This document shows positions 1 to 12,700 of a stretch of DNA of 64,000 bases, piece by piece (positions within the stretch are counted from its first letter, which is position 1; each line of letters opens with the position of its first letter). Below the pieces are notes generated by a model. The model made no database searches, had not been told where the DNA came from, and was given only the letters and a program-made list of their open reading frames with translations. The DNA is taken from positions 133,252,226 to 133,316,225 of the forward strand of contig NC_088780.1 of NCBI RefSeq assembly GCF_958450345.1, read 5' to 3'. Made by a program: the position numbers and the translations under genes. This DNA is from Calliphora vicina. Its lineage: Eukaryota; Arthropoda; Insecta; Diptera; Calliphoridae.

Positions 1-209
1 TTCAATAACTTTAATTTTAAATTTACTGGAGTACTTGTTCCTTGTAATTGTTTTTTTTTTACAATAAACTGTATAAAACTTAAATTTTGCACACTACGTC
101 TTCCTATATTTTTATCTTTTGGAATTTTTAAATGCATTCATTGTGATTCCCGATAACTCACATTGCAAATATGCAGTACCGAGTCAAATTTTTAAACATT
201 TTATAAGAG

Positions 210-431
210 GGTGCTTTTGTTTTGTCCGATGCGTTTTGAGTTTTTATATGATTTATCATTTTAAATTAATTTTTAATAAAATTATCTTTTACTAAATGAA
301 TATTAAATGAACATTAACAATATTAGCTAATAAAATATATACAAAATACATCCCAAAAAAGCCGTTTTTATCAAAAAAATTATGATTTGAAAAAATCCAT
401 TGAGGGGGTGCTTTAGTTATGGCCAATACTG
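210..431 (+). mobile_element. Right end of a Tc1-like element (IR/DR type)
   Basis: An outer terminal repeat reads AGGGGGTGCTTTAGTTATGG and continues CCAATACTG up to 431, followed by TA. An inner direct copy (AGGGTGCTTTTGTTTTGTCC) begins about 180 bp inward. Paired direct repeats of this kind are the IR/DR layout of Minos/Sleeping Beauty-like Tc1 elements. The left end is outside the window or lost, and no transposase is recognised. Confidence 0.45.
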
Positions 432-1481
432 TACATAAATTCGTATACAATTATGCTGGTCTTTGAGTAGTTTCAAAGTTATGGGCAATTATGTGTATAT
501 AATTTTAGACAATTTTAAAAAATTTTCAATTTTCAAATCGCTATATTTTTACATCGGAATGAGTTTCCATTGAAATATTGGACATATTATGTATGTGGTA
601 AATTTCATTAAAATCGGAGATGGTAAATCCGACTGCTGTCCGCTTTCACATGGATTTTCCCATATGTATATTGTGTAAAATAAATTCTAGTTAGGTTTTT
701 CTTTTTTAAAACAAATTCACATATTGTGATGTTTTGTAAATTGAAACCACATGGTATAGACGTTTTACTTTCGAGAGAAAATACACCTGTTTTGATAAAT
801 AAAATTGTGCATTTTGCCGAATATTTGTTCAATTTGTTAATTATTGGTTTTTGAAACCAGGCGATTTGCAGAACATGGGTAAATGTGTTTGAAATGAGCG
901 AACAATGCCGAACAATTCATCTTAGTTAGCATGTTATCGTGTGTAGTTTCTAGCTTGTCATTCCATTTGTTATTTCTACAATACAATATTAATTTGGGAT
1001 CCTATAAAGTGTATACTATATGTATATTTGAAATCAACTTTTCAAAGCTACCAAATAACATAAGTACTTACAAAATCTGTCCAAGTCGATACCAATTGTT
1101 ATATTAACCTTGTTATTACTATAATTTAAGTTAAAGGTAAAAGCTGTTGTTTCATCATTATTATGTACGAAATAATTCATCCTCCTTTGCCTCAGCAAAA
1201 TTGGTTGAATTATGATATAAATTACACTATATTCTACAAATTTGGTTTCTATTCTATTGCCTTATACGTTTGTCTTTTGAAATCAAATTTGCGAACAACT
1301 ATGAGAAATCAATATATAGGGTAACACGAAATATCTCCATAACAGATTAAGCTAAAAAGCATAAACACGATTTTTCATAAAAGAAAAAATATTTTCTTTT
1401 AAGAACCAATTCTCACCTGCTTTCATGGAGGATTTACACACCAACATAAGCTAATAAAACAATATTTTTTTTCGAAATATG
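432..1481. other. AT-rich DNA without recognised features
   Basis: No ORF with family resemblance, splice-consistent exon, RNA gene or clear transposon end was seen. Short open frames here have AT-driven composition. Confidence 0.5.
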
Positions 1482-1866
1482 TACATATCGATTGCTTAAT
1501 ATTAGAAAGGTCGTATCTCAACTTTTAGTTACTTTACAGGAGAAGCATACAATACAATCTGAAAGTGGAAAAAAACCACTAAAAATTTGTAATATATCAA
1601 AAAATATTTTCAGACAAGTGGTTTGTTTTAATATAAATCAAAAAATATGCATTCAACTCTAAATGAATTAGGAGTTTTTCTTTCGAAAAATGTTTTAAAT
1701 GAGTTAGGTTTTTTTTTTTAAATTACTGTAAATCTGTTATTCGTCAACATAGGAAACTGAATTTTTTAAGGGAAGTCTATTTGAGTTTTGTCTACCAGAA
1801 TATATAAAAAATGCGATTTTGAAAAAAACGAGATACGACCTTTCTATAATAAGCCATCGATATGTA
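1482..1866. repeat. MITE with about 38 bp terminal inverted repeats
   Basis: The left end has AGAAAGGTCGTATCTC preceded by TACATATCGAT; the right end has GAGATACGACCTTTCT followed by ATCGATATGTA. The ends are near-perfect inverse complements about 385 bp apart. The interior is AT-rich and non-coding. The superfamily is not clear because the terminal ATCGAT is itself palindromic and hides any target duplication. Confidence 0.6.
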
Positions 1867-4013
1867 TTACTATATGTATTAGGGTGGCTCTTATTATCGA
1901 CTTATGCGATTTTCGATAATCCTCCAAGGTTTAAAATTATTCTCCGTCATCTAAAAATCAAATGCTGAAAATTTGAGTAAAATAGGATAACGAGCACAAA
2001 TACGTATATACAGATATGAACCAGCTGGTTTCAGTAATATGGCAATAGAAAACAAACTAAAGATAATGTCAAAATGGCTGTGATTTGGAAAGAATGACAA
2101 ATATATATCACACTCGTGAAAATTCTTATTTTTTATCTCGCTCTGCAAACTTTTTTTGACAACAATCATTTGTTGCACATCTGTACTATTTTTTTTATAT
2201 TGCGATATATATTAGGCCTGGTAAGTGCATTTTTGTGACATAAAGTTATAAAATCATTATTCATGTTGCGTGCATCTGGCCTGTATTTTGGACGAAAACA
2301 TAAACCACTAGTTAAAAAGTTATACTTGAAATCTAACGAAATTTATAACATTCTTTCAAATCGATAGTTTTGAAATCAATCGATTTTCATCACATTTCTG
2401 ATTATGTGTATGTGAAAAGTTGGTAAGCAAATTCATCATCATCTGCCATTTAAAATTATTGTAATGGTTGAAAATTTGTATCAAAAAGCTTTTCTGCAGT
2501 TGTGTAATGTCTATAACAATGGCTATCAATAAAACATTCACCGAAACATGAAATTTATTATTTAAGTGCCAAATTTAAAAACTGGGTAAACCGGTTAACC
2601 GAAATTCAAAATTTTAAATTAATCGGTTCACAAAAAACGTTTTATTAACAGCATGTTGTACCTACAATAAGTTAGTGTTGGAACAACACTTTGACCAAAA
2701 CCTAATTCAAATATAAGTTTATGTAAAGTAAGGATTTCGGCAACCATATTTTGACAATAACAGATGAGATGCAGCAAATGAGTGATGACAGATGTTTTTG
2801 AGCGGGAGGAATCTCTTGAATTTTATTTTATTTTTTTTTTGTTAAGTCAGGTTTTTACATGTGAGCTAGTAACTGGAATTTTAAATAAACTAGCATTCGA
2901 TTTAAATAAAATATATGAGTTTTACTTTTATTACAATCACATCAGTTAGCTTGGTCACCGATGTGAAAGTTATGGATTTTGAGGAATTTTTAGTTTTTGA
3001 TCATAAATTTGATAAAATTATTTCTTAAAAAAAACATTTATTTATAATATTTAAATTCAGATTTGCAATTTACTTCTGCACTAAAAATATTAAATAAATA
3101 CAAATTTATTTGTTAAGACCAATTTTTGGTCAAAATTTTTTAATTTTTTAGAATTGAGATATTCCTTTTGTGCCAGAAAAATGCAACGTTATTTCTTTGC
3201 AATGTTATGGTCATGCGACTCATCCCAAATGATTTATACTAAACCTGTGTTTCTCAATTGAGAGACATACTTCTTACAAAATTGTTTCTTTATATGAACA
3301 TCGTATTTATTGAACAACAATTTTGATTATTTTATAAAATCGTCAGATGTACTAAATAGTTGTTTTGAATTGAAGACTGACATTGTTCGTATGTTCACCC
3401 AGAACTGAGGGGATGGCTCCCATGTAGGCAATGAATTTTGTTAGTTTGATGAAAATGTATTATGGGAAGGTGACATAGGATGATATCTGCAGTGATTTTA
3501 TTTATTATGTAATTGTAGTCGTTTTTCGCACTAGCGATATTTTGAAAAACATCTAAAGAAGTACTTCAAAAGATATTTATAAGATCGTGAGTAATGTATA
3601 GAAGCATGGATGTATGCATATGAATCGAATCGAAAGTCGTAGAACATTTATGAGCCTTTTAATACGACACAATTTCATAAAAAACTATTTCCATCATTCC
3701 GCCATTTAAACATTTAATTTGGTATGCTACAAAACAAAATCTCTTATTGAATTTTTCATTCTGAATTTCTAATAGAAACTTACATAAAAGATCTTAAACA
3801 AAATACATAATACGATTTTATTGACCATACTACTGTTACCTTAACTCATTAATTACATTGCACATACTGGAATGATCTGAATTTATAAACAAAACAAAAT
3901 AAAATATTAATATACATACATAATTTTCCCGTTTCTGCCATTTTTCCTTCATTAATTTACTAAAAGCAAACATCTAACAAATAATTTCAATTTCAAACTT
4001 TTACTATATACAT
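1867..4013. other. AT-rich DNA with a partial hAT-like end
   Basis: A short stretch at about 2583-2630 (GGTAAACCGGTTAACCGAAA) resembles the ends of the hAT element at 30966-32056 and is probably a fragment. At about 1879 TTAGGGTGGCTC resembles the start of the 4014 MITE. Nothing else is recognised. Confidence 0.4.
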
Positions 4014-4325
4014 TAGGGTGGGTCGATTTTTTCACGAAAAATCGTATAGCAGAAACGCATTCTATGGAAAATTCTAAGAAAGTTTCCTCAAGAAACCATA
4101 GGTCTAAAATCAAATCCTATCTTGCGCATTTCGACTTTTAACCAATGATATTTCAATATAATTTTTTTAATAGTTTTTTTATTGGATACAAGACGAAATG
4201 CGCAAGATAGGATTTGATTTTAGACCTATGGTTTCTTGAGGAAACTTTCTTAGAATTTTCCGTAGAATGCGTTTCTGCTATACGATTTTTACTTTTTGAT
4301 CCTCCATACAAATCGACCCGGCCTA
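4014..4325. mobile_element. Fold-back hAT-type MITE with 8 bp TSD
   Basis: The element starts TAGGGTGGGTCGATTT and ends AAATCGACCCGGCCTA. It is flanked on both sides by ATATACAT (4006-4013 and 4326-4333), a perfect 8 bp target duplication as made by hAT transposases. The interior is an almost perfect hairpin: about 100 bp (from CGAAAAATCGTATAGC to GCGCATTTCG) recur inverted about 45 bp later with one clear mismatch. Confidence 0.85.
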
Positions 4326-4333
4326 ATATACAT

Positions 4334-6481
4334 ATATTTAAAAAAAATAAATATTCAATTAGTTTAGGTTATAAATTATAAAAAAAAGTAAACAAAAAAA
4401 AAAATATGATAAAATTTATAAAAAATTATGTATAAATAAATAGCTTTAAATAAATTCTTAAAAGGAAATAAAAATAATTTTATTTGTAAATTTTTAATAA
4501 TACATTCGGAATTGCCATCTAATTCGTAACGTTCATTTTATTTTAAACATCTTTGGTTGTCATACCTTACAAACATTTATTAAAATAATAATTTGTATTT
4601 TTTACCTAATGTTATTTGTTGAATTTAAATGTTTGCAGTGAATTTTTTAAGTTATTTATTTTTAAAATTAAATATAAATAAAAAAAATAAACAAAACATA
4701 ACATAAAATATCAGTTTTTTATTGTTAAATTAAAAAAAAAGTAAGTTTTATGGTCTCCCAATCAATATTCTTTTTATAAAAGGAAACGTTTGGAAATGCA
4801 CAAACAATTTGTATGAAGAATACTGGGTAAAGGTTTGAAACTTGAATATTATTATCAAGATGTATTAATTTACAGGTGAAGTCAATAAGTCAGCTGATTA
4901 TTTTTTGTTCGATTTGTTTTCTGTTTTCTAACTGTCAAAGTTTATTTACTTATATATAAAATTATTTTTATATTTATTATTTCTAACTGTCAAATATTTT
5001 TTTTTGTTTTATTGTTTTCGGTTAAATCGAAATTTTTAAAAAGTGAACATTTATAAATATTATTAAAAATAAAAATGCGTTGCTGTACTCTGTGCAAAAA
5101 ACGAACGTTATGTCACACCAAAAAGAGTCATAGTGTCCATGGAAGTTATAACAATTTCAAATGTCCATGCACTTTGTGACACTTTTAAAACATAAATGTA
5201 TTGGAAAATTTGTTTAAGATTTAAGAAAGTGGCACTCTTATCCCGGATAGAATTGCTCGTAACTTTGGTGTTGTATTTTGGATTAATTTAAAAAAGTTTC
5301 CTGGATAACGTCCATGGACATTATGATGAAGGACATTATGACACGACACCTTATATCCACATCGGCATGACCCGTGCATAACATCCCATAGCTTTTTCAT
5401 AATTTGTTCTTTAATTCGAAACGGTCGCTGTTTTTAATAAATCGAAGTTCATGGCTCTACAAAACACACGGGACATAGTAAATGCACGGATAGCCTCATA
5501 AGAAGTATTAACAATTAGAACTGAATTAAAATTTGTTTCTTTTAAAATAAGAAAAAAATCAAATTATATTGCTTTTATTTATTTTTGTTTTGACATTTAG
5601 AAAATATTTTTACAAAAACAAAATACATATTGTTTTTGCTTAGTTGTATTTGTTGTAGAATTGGGACTACCTGTAAATGATTATGCCATGATTATTATCA
5701 AAGTTATTTTCATGTGTTTATTGCATGCTTTCTTCAATTTTTGACAGAGAAATTACATTTTTGAAAATGTTTAAGTTGAATGTCTATACTTGACAAATAT
5801 TTATCATAACAATATATGACATTTGTTGTCAAGACAAAGTTGTCTTAGCAAAAGCACTAACAATTTTGTCATAACGAAGCAATAATACTAATAAATGGAG
5901 ACTATACCTGATAATTTTTTATCTTGACAGCCATTTTGACGTTTATCATGATAAAAAATTGTCAAGTATAGACAGGGGGTTATGAAGATGAATAGTATGG
6001 ACAAACATTTCGACGTTCTCAAATGATTAAATTGTTAAGGGCCTCATTTTTATAAAACGTAACCTTTGGAAACGCTAACTAATGGTCTCATTTTATAAAA
6101 TGAAGCGTTCAGAAACGTAAGCAATTTGTATGAAGAATACTGGGAAAAGGGTTTGAAACTTGGATATTTCCCGTAATATTTTTCAAAACGTTTTTCTTTT
6201 CGTTTTAGAATATGAGGCCTTTAATATAATATTTCTAATCCCTATTAACACGATGTCTGGTTATGTGTTAACTAATTGTTACACTGACAGTTTTCATAAC
6301 AATAATAATTTTAACCGACAGTATAGTTTAGTATTAGTAATAGTCAATATTTTTACAAAAATTTAAATCGTGAATAAAATCTCAGGCATTTCGAAATTTA
6401 AAAGAATTTTTTTGGTGGAATTCATGCTTTTTAATGCAATTTAAAATGTACATATCTGATATTTTGGTTTATAAATAGAAC
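4334..6481. other. AT-rich DNA with dispersed repeat copies
   Basis: A repeat containing AATTTGTATGAAGAATACTG occurs at about 4770-4850 and again at about 6060-6175. About 5925-5970 holds a short inverted pair around GATAAT/ATCATGATA. A tiny Cys-rich ORF at 5074-5178 is listed separately. No other gene is supported. Confidence 0.4.
5074..5178 (+). CDS. Very short Cys/His-rich ORF, doubtful
   Basis: The 34-codon frame opens MRCCTLCKKRTLCHTKKSHS and ends CPCTL before TGA. It has a good AAAAATG context. C-x2-C and C-x-C spacings with two histidines vaguely recall zinc-binding modules such as the DM domain, but the frame is short and the last cysteine of such a module would fall past the stop. 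It may be chance, a decayed exon or a small peptide. Confidence 0.12.
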
Positions 6482-6598
6482 TAACACTAATCAAATGAGA
6501 GGAATGAATTCATATTTGAACAACGTTTGAGCAATAAAATACTTATTGCTCAAACGTTGTTCAGATATGAATTCATTCCTCTCATTTGATTAGTGTTA
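6482..6598. repeat. Near-perfect 56 bp hairpin
   Basis: The left arm 6482-6537 (TAACACTAATCAAATGAGAG...) recurs inverted at 6543-6598 with one mismatch and a 5-base loop. No duplication flanks it. It could be a minimal fold-back MITE or a hairpin RNA precursor. Confidence 0.7.
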
Positions 6599-6606
6599 CC
6601 TATAGG

Positions 6607-9508
6607 TACTATTTGTAAGTGACCATATAATTTTAACACTCACCTTATGACATCAAGCTTAGAGTTTTAACTATTTGACGATTATTTTGGCATTCTGGAA
6701 AAACAACTTGTTTTGAACAAGTAAGGGATTTTATATTCGGCTGTTCGGAATCTTGTTTATCTACTATCAATATAATACAATAAAATATATTTCTGATACA
6801 GTAGTTATATGGGGGGTAGGGTCAATTATGGACCGATCCTTACAAAAGATGGTAGAATGATTTATGATTCATAACATAAAACAAATTTATGTTATGAATC
6901 ATATACAACAACTAGATAGGTAACTGAGAGCCAAAAACCTAAGTCTGTTGTCAAAAACCTAATTCATGAGAATGTATTGCATGTATTTTGTTTTTGTATC
7001 ACCCATATGTGTGAAAAGAGAGTAATTTTTTAAGCTCTCCTTCCGTTCTATGCGTTTATTCTATGTTATGATTGTTCAAGTCATTTTCTGAGGGGTACCT
7101 TGTATGGGGTCTAGGGTCCGGTTTTCGTCATACTTTACAGTATAAATTCAGAGTACTTATGTGGAAAATTATATTAGGATTGCCACATAATCAACATATT
7201 TATGAATTCTAAAAAAGTATTCCGGGGAGACCTTTTGATTGGGGCTAAGAGAAATCATGGACAGATATTGCTTATTTTTAATACCAAACAAACCTTATCA
7301 ACAGAGAGTATTTGTAGAGCCAGCTAGATCCTTTGTATGTATGAATCATGTGCATATGCAAGTTATTTGGGGGCTAGGGAAAGTTGAATTCAACATACAG
7401 ACGGATAGACGGACTTCGCTATCTATAACGATCCAGAATATAAATAATTTGTGGTGTCACAAATGAAAAATGTAGAAATTTCAAACGGAATGACAAACTT
7501 ATATGTATATACCCTTGCCACTCATGGTGAATGGTATAAAAATATAAAAAAAAGTAGACAAATAAATTACAATGTAACTATTCTATCACTACATTTCATC
7601 GCAAATAACTTATTTTATTTTAAGAAATTAATTATTACTAGGGCTTTACAGCCGCACCTCGTACGAATACGTTGAATACACTATAAATTAGATGATTAAA
7701 TACATGACTGAATGCATTTGTTTTTTACTATCGATAAGATAACAATTTCTTTGGCAAAATAGTGCTTATACGTTTATAAGTTGCAAATACATTTATATTG
7801 TCAGGAAGTCGTACGTATTCTTTAACAACTTTTCAAGAGAGCAAAATAACACTTCATTTTTTATATGAATGCCAAGTAAAAATTCAATTTTATTTCTTTG
7901 ATAATTTTGGTAGAACTAATGGGCATATTTCAGAAAAGTAATGGCTGGAAAATGGGCGTTCTATAAGGTTCCGGACGACTGAAAGCCGGCAAAACCTTGT
8001 TGAGTTGATAATAGTCGCCGAGGTGAGGTTACGTGGAATGCTCGCAAATAAACGAGTACACTCGGAGGTCTTAAGGCTTATTGTTTAGCAATGTTCCCGT
8101 GTAATGTGAATTAAATCCCTTAACCCCATTATCACGATGTCTGGTTATATGTTTGCTAACTTATTCTTATACTGTAGATTGAAAACTGTCAGTACATATG
8201 AGGAGCCGCACATTTCAAATTTTTGGGAAATTGAGTTTTATTTATTTCGCCCCCTTAAAAAACTGCATGAACCTGGAAATGGTAACAAGTTTCTTACTTA
8301 TCAATAGATACATCTAATTGACATTAAATGTTAAGGATGTTTGATATAAAACCATTTTAACATCGGAAAAAGCACCTTTTGTTAAAAAAATAAAGAAAAA
8401 AGTACGTTTTGTTAAAAACAAAATTAAAAATTAAGTTTTTTATGCTTTTTTTTAACGATAATATTTTAAATAAATTTTTTTAATCGTAATATATAAACGA
8501 TTATTTCGTTTTTTTACTAGTGTTGTACGTTTTGTTAAGCAAAAATTAGTTTAGAACCCATTTACTCAGTAAAAAAATGTAAAAAAAAAATGTTGCTGAC
8601 TTGATTGTTTCTAGAAGATTTCAACCCAAATATTTTAAAAATACCAAAAATCAATTTTTGAATATAACCTTAGGTTAAAAAAAGTAATATAAAAAAATCG
8701 TAGCTATACTATGCAAAATTTTACAATTCTAGTAAATTCAGCTCAAGCGCATACATATATTTGGTTAGCCTACACTATTGCACAGCATAGGGTATACTTA
8801 GGTAAAACTGATCTAAGTATCTGGCGTATCTAATAAATAAATAAATAAATAACAACAAATACATACATACTAAGACTTATAACAGTTAAATTTGAAATAC
8901 TATTACAAAATTATTATGTATTACGAGTAGTTTCAGTTTTTTACCAAATACTCAGGCAGCCATCATCTACGTTTGTATTTTCAAGTTCTAATTTTCTTGA
9001 ATTTTTATCAACAAATCACGAATTCTATTTTGTATTGTGTTTTTATTTATTTTATCTTATCAGACTTCTCACATACAAAATTCATGATGGTTGAAAGGGG
9101 TATGGGAGGAAGGAGGTTAATAAAAGCCAAAAAAAACAAAAAAACAATCTAAGGCAGCCGTTAACTTTGTTAACAAAAAAAAAATAATAATAAACAACGT
9201 TTATTTTTGGTTTAAATGTAAGTAATAGACAATATAATTATGAAAGCAAATAAATAAGAAGATTAAATAATATATACAGAACATTTGAGTATGTAATAAT
9301 ATTGTTTGGTTATGGTGAATTTTATATGCTCTACACTGTGCTACGTTTTAAGCTATAAATTTAAAATAAATAACATTTCTAAGGAGTGAGTTAGCAAAAT
9401 GTTGTACGCATATACAACAAGTGAAATAAAACTTAAATGAATTTCATTTACAATTTCTTTAGAATTCGTCTCTATATTGAGAACTTATACCAGTTAAGCA
9501 ATAATAAT
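6607..9508. other. Dispersed repeat fragments, no gene
   Basis: About 6905-7050 resembles the MITE family of 34998-35171 and 37088-37247 (CAAAAACCTAA core). About 7080-7300 resembles 33.0-33.5 and 35.2-35.7 kb. About 7385-7550 is an end of the dispersed repeat seen complete at 37.2-38.1 kb. A locally GC-richer stretch at about 7960-8130 is unidentified. A short TAAA-type microsatellite is at about 8830-8855. Confidence 0.4.
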
Positions 9509-9653
9509 AATATTCACCTCTATCGGCAATAACATGTGAAATTTTTTCCATCTAAACATTTCACAACACGGGGTATTTGTTCACGTGAACAAAGTTGATG
9601 AACGAGAAATGGGAAAAGGGAACATATTTCATGTGAAATATTGATTCGCAATT
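9509..9653 (-). repeat. Truncated copy of the 36783 MITE
   Basis: It begins TTCACCTCTATCGGCAATAA and shares TGTTCACGTGAACAAAGTTG-type internal sequence and TTGATTCGCAAT with 36783-36989 in the opposite orientation. The outer end at about 9653 has lost the AGGGGTG terminus. Confidence 0.6.
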
Positions 9654-9876
9654 ATTTTGCAATATTGTGGAAATCCATTCAATGCTATCTTTTTTTTGTA
9701 CTAATTTTAACATCACGTCGATCAACAGAAAATTTGATTTCAATTATTTTCTTTCTTCTTTATACGATTTCAGTCCAGTACTTTCTCTACACACATAAGA
9801 CATTTAGATATTCGAGCTGCTTTTCTAGGTTAGATTAGTCTATCAATTGACAAACTTGGTTGCTTCAGTTCCGTTT

Positions 9877-10420
9877 TCAAATCTGACAAAGGGGACCAGC
9901 ACTCAGGGGAGGACCTCTACTCATGCAAAGCATTGTGTTGGGACTAGGAAAATAGTTTATGGGAGGGAGGATAGAGGGAGTAGTGTTGAATTTTCCTATA
10001 TTGAAAGTGACAGGAAGCTTATTCCACATACGGACAGTACGGCTAAAGATCGAATTTTCCCTGTAATGTGTTGTGCGATCCACTCGAGAAAGAATCGACA
10101 ACGAAGAACGTGTGTGGCGTAAAAAATTATTACCATTGTAGTATCGGTAGAACAGTGAAACACAACCCACATTGCGACAATGTTTCAGTGAGTAATTAGA
10201 GCTGGATAACCTATTGTCACAGATTAGCACCTTCGCCCTCTCCTGTACGCGGTCGAGTAACTCCAAAATAGGCTTCGAAGCACTGGCCCTCACATGAGAG
10301 TTGTATTCCATTTGGGGTCGGATATAAGTATTGTAAATAGTAAGGAGATCAGATGGAGTGAAGTATTTCCTACACCGTTTTAGAAAACCAAGGAACTTCA
10401 ATGCTTCTTTCCATTTCCGA
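9877..10420 (-). pseudogene. Non-LTR retrotransposon reverse transcriptase C-terminus (copy 1)
   Basis: The minus frame contains LGFLKRCRKYFTPSDLLTIY, NTYIRPQMEYNSHVRASASK and LDRVQERAKVLI. This is typical of the thumb region after the reverse transcriptase palm in jockey/CR1-type elements. The palm with its catalytic FADD motif and the upstream endonuclease are absent, as expected for a 5'-truncated copy. The last part of the frame (SRTVRMWNKLPVTF) is also typical of the 3' end of such ORF2 proteins. A related copy lies at 13851-14350 in the same orientation. The clade is inferred from motif style only. Confidence 0.75.
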
Positions 10421-12002
10421 CAGATCCGTCAGGTCGTTCAAAAAGAAGCTACCTAGCTAGAGCCGGCCAGTGGCATAGAAGGTGTGCAGATATCCTACTT
10501 CATTATGTGGTAGATTCAATCTCCTGGTGCAATCCGAATAAATCAGTGACTACTACATCGACTACATCGATCGAGGTCGTTGGGTCTCGCCAAAATCATA
10601 GACTTTCACCATGAACACGGTAGCCCGACAAATCGATTAATTTCAGCTTTTAACGACTTTAGTTTATCTGCCATGTCTCCAAACCATAAAAGATGAGTCT
10701 AGGGAATGATTTCGAATGAGCCATATCTAAATTGAGGTAAATTTTTAATATTTTAATAAGTAGATTATTCTCTGGGGAGATCATATAGATAAATAAAAGA
10801 TTTAACTTTATTTTAATTTTTTGGTGAGATATACGCACATATAAATGCAAAATGACGTAACATCTATTTTCATAAATTTGCAGAAGAAGCAAAAAACTAT
10901 ATAAAATGGAAACTACTTGAGATATTGAATCAAAATTTTCAAATCTTATAATAGTCCTTATAAAATTCCAGAAGATGTTGAAGACACGATAGGGGGTGAA
11001 TTTTACCCAAATATTCTCTGTTGATCATATTTGGTATTAACAATGGACAAATTCGGTCCAACCAAAAAAACTTTTAGAAAATGGAACATTAACCACTCAC
11101 CCATCAACCTCTTGTGTAGCTTGTCTAGACATATGTTCATTGCAGAATAATTTCGATACTCTCGAAGGTTCGATAATGAAAATATTCGAATTTCTATGCT
11201 AAATAGATTGTAATTTAGAAACATTTTTGAATCGAATTACAGAGAACCGCCATAGAATTCGAAGATTTGTCAAATCTACTGATTTTACATGTTCACTTAT
11301 TACTTTCCGAATGCACGATGTAATGGTTTAGTAAACGTATGATATTATATTTTTTCAAATTTGTAGGCCAGTGCTAGTTTTATAATTGCTTCTTCAGTTT
11401 AAATTGTTGTAAAAAAAAGTAGAAATTATTCTACATTTAATTAGAAACCAGGAACCGGTTATATGGTAAACTTAAATATTTAGTGTCCGATTCGGTACTT
11501 GGAAATTTAAATACAAACATGTGTGACAATTTAATTAGAACTGAAAAATTGTTGTTGTCTGTCTTAAGTGTTAATAACCATGTTGTAAAAGTATGCATGA
11601 AGTTCATGCACAGGTAATCTGGATATTTAACTGATAAATAAATCTAAATACGAGGAGTATTTAAGAAACTTTGTTAAAGTACATTACAAGAATGAGAGAC
11701 CTAACCTAAACATGAACAATATGTTGAATGTCGATATTTTCAACTTATTTCGTTTTATGATGTGATCTGTTATTTCATTTATAATAACCACCACAAAAAT
11801 ATTGATGTTGTCATAATCGAAATAATGTTGGTAGACCCATAAACATATGTATATATATACTGGGTCCTTATAAAAGTCGAAGAAGATCTAGCTATGTCCG
11901 CTTGTCTGTATGTTTTAGGCACGATAAGGGGGTGTAATGTTCTCAAAATATTGTCTGTTGATCAGACATTTTTGGTATTGAAAATGGGCAAAATCGATTA
12001 AA
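10421..12002. other. Unassigned DNA with repeat fragments
   Basis: About 10430-10640 is GC-richer than its surroundings and unidentified. About 10930-11070 and 11850-12000 are copies of a dispersed repeat recognisable by CACGATAGGGGGTG or CACGATAAGGGGGTG and TCTGTTGATCA (also at 33.1 and 49.5 kb). Nothing suggests a gene. Confidence 0.4.
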
Positions 12003-12004
12003 AA

Positions 12005-12476
12005 TAAATCAAGTAAGAAAGTATACTCGGCCAAGACCGACCCCCCCCCCATACAAATGTCCTCCCGAAATTGGACTTTATTGTCACAAATCTTTAATTT
12101 ATAATGGTATCTTCACAAATTTTGCTCCAAATAAGTCTTATATATACGGAATTCATGACACCAAATTTTATTATGATCCTTTCCATAATTAGTCATAGCT
12201 TTCCGAAAATCACTTTAACGTGCATAAATCTCCTAAAAATGTTGGTATACACTTACAATTCAAGATAAATAACTTTCATATAGATATTAATCACACGATC
12301 TAATTTCATGGTGATCGGTCCATAATTGGTCATAGCTCCCATATAAGGCCCATTTCGAAAATCACTCACGAATATAAATTATTGAAATTTTAAAAGAAAA
12401 ATGTTTTTGCTTATTTACTTAGTGTAGGGTATTATATGGTCGGGTTTGACCGACCATACTTTCTTACTTGTTTTTC
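12005..12476. repeat. Dispersed repeat with inverted ends (CAAGTAAGAAAGTAT type)
   Basis: It starts CAAGTAAGAAAGTATACTCG and ends with the inverse form, ...GACCGACCATACTTTCTTACTTG. The interior (CCATAATTGGTCATAGCTCC and similar) recurs at 39.9-40.65 kb. It contains a run of ten C. No coding region was found. The class is unknown; it could be a Helitron-like or non-autonomous DNA element. Confidence 0.6.
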
Positions 12477-12499
12477 TTGTGTTTGTTGTGTAAAAGTGT

Positions 12500-12700
12500 A
12501 AAAAATTCAGAGTGTAATTTTCCATTTTTTTAAAATTAATACCCTTAATAGGTATTTAAAAATCCTAAAAAAAAATTATGAAATTCCTATTTTTTAAGTA
12601 TTTTATTAAAATAAACTTGTATCTTGTACTAAAAAAAAATAAGAACATAAAAAACAAACTAAAGAGTATTCATTAAAATGGTATTGACAAAACAATGGAA
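12500..12700 (-). mobile_element. 3' fragment of the 57170-type Tc1 element
   Basis: GGTATTGACAAAACAATGGA at about 12680 is the internal direct repeat of the Tc1-like element at 57170-58401. The A-rich stretch before it aligns with the reverse complement of about 15430-15540. There is no transposase sequence. Confidence 0.5.
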
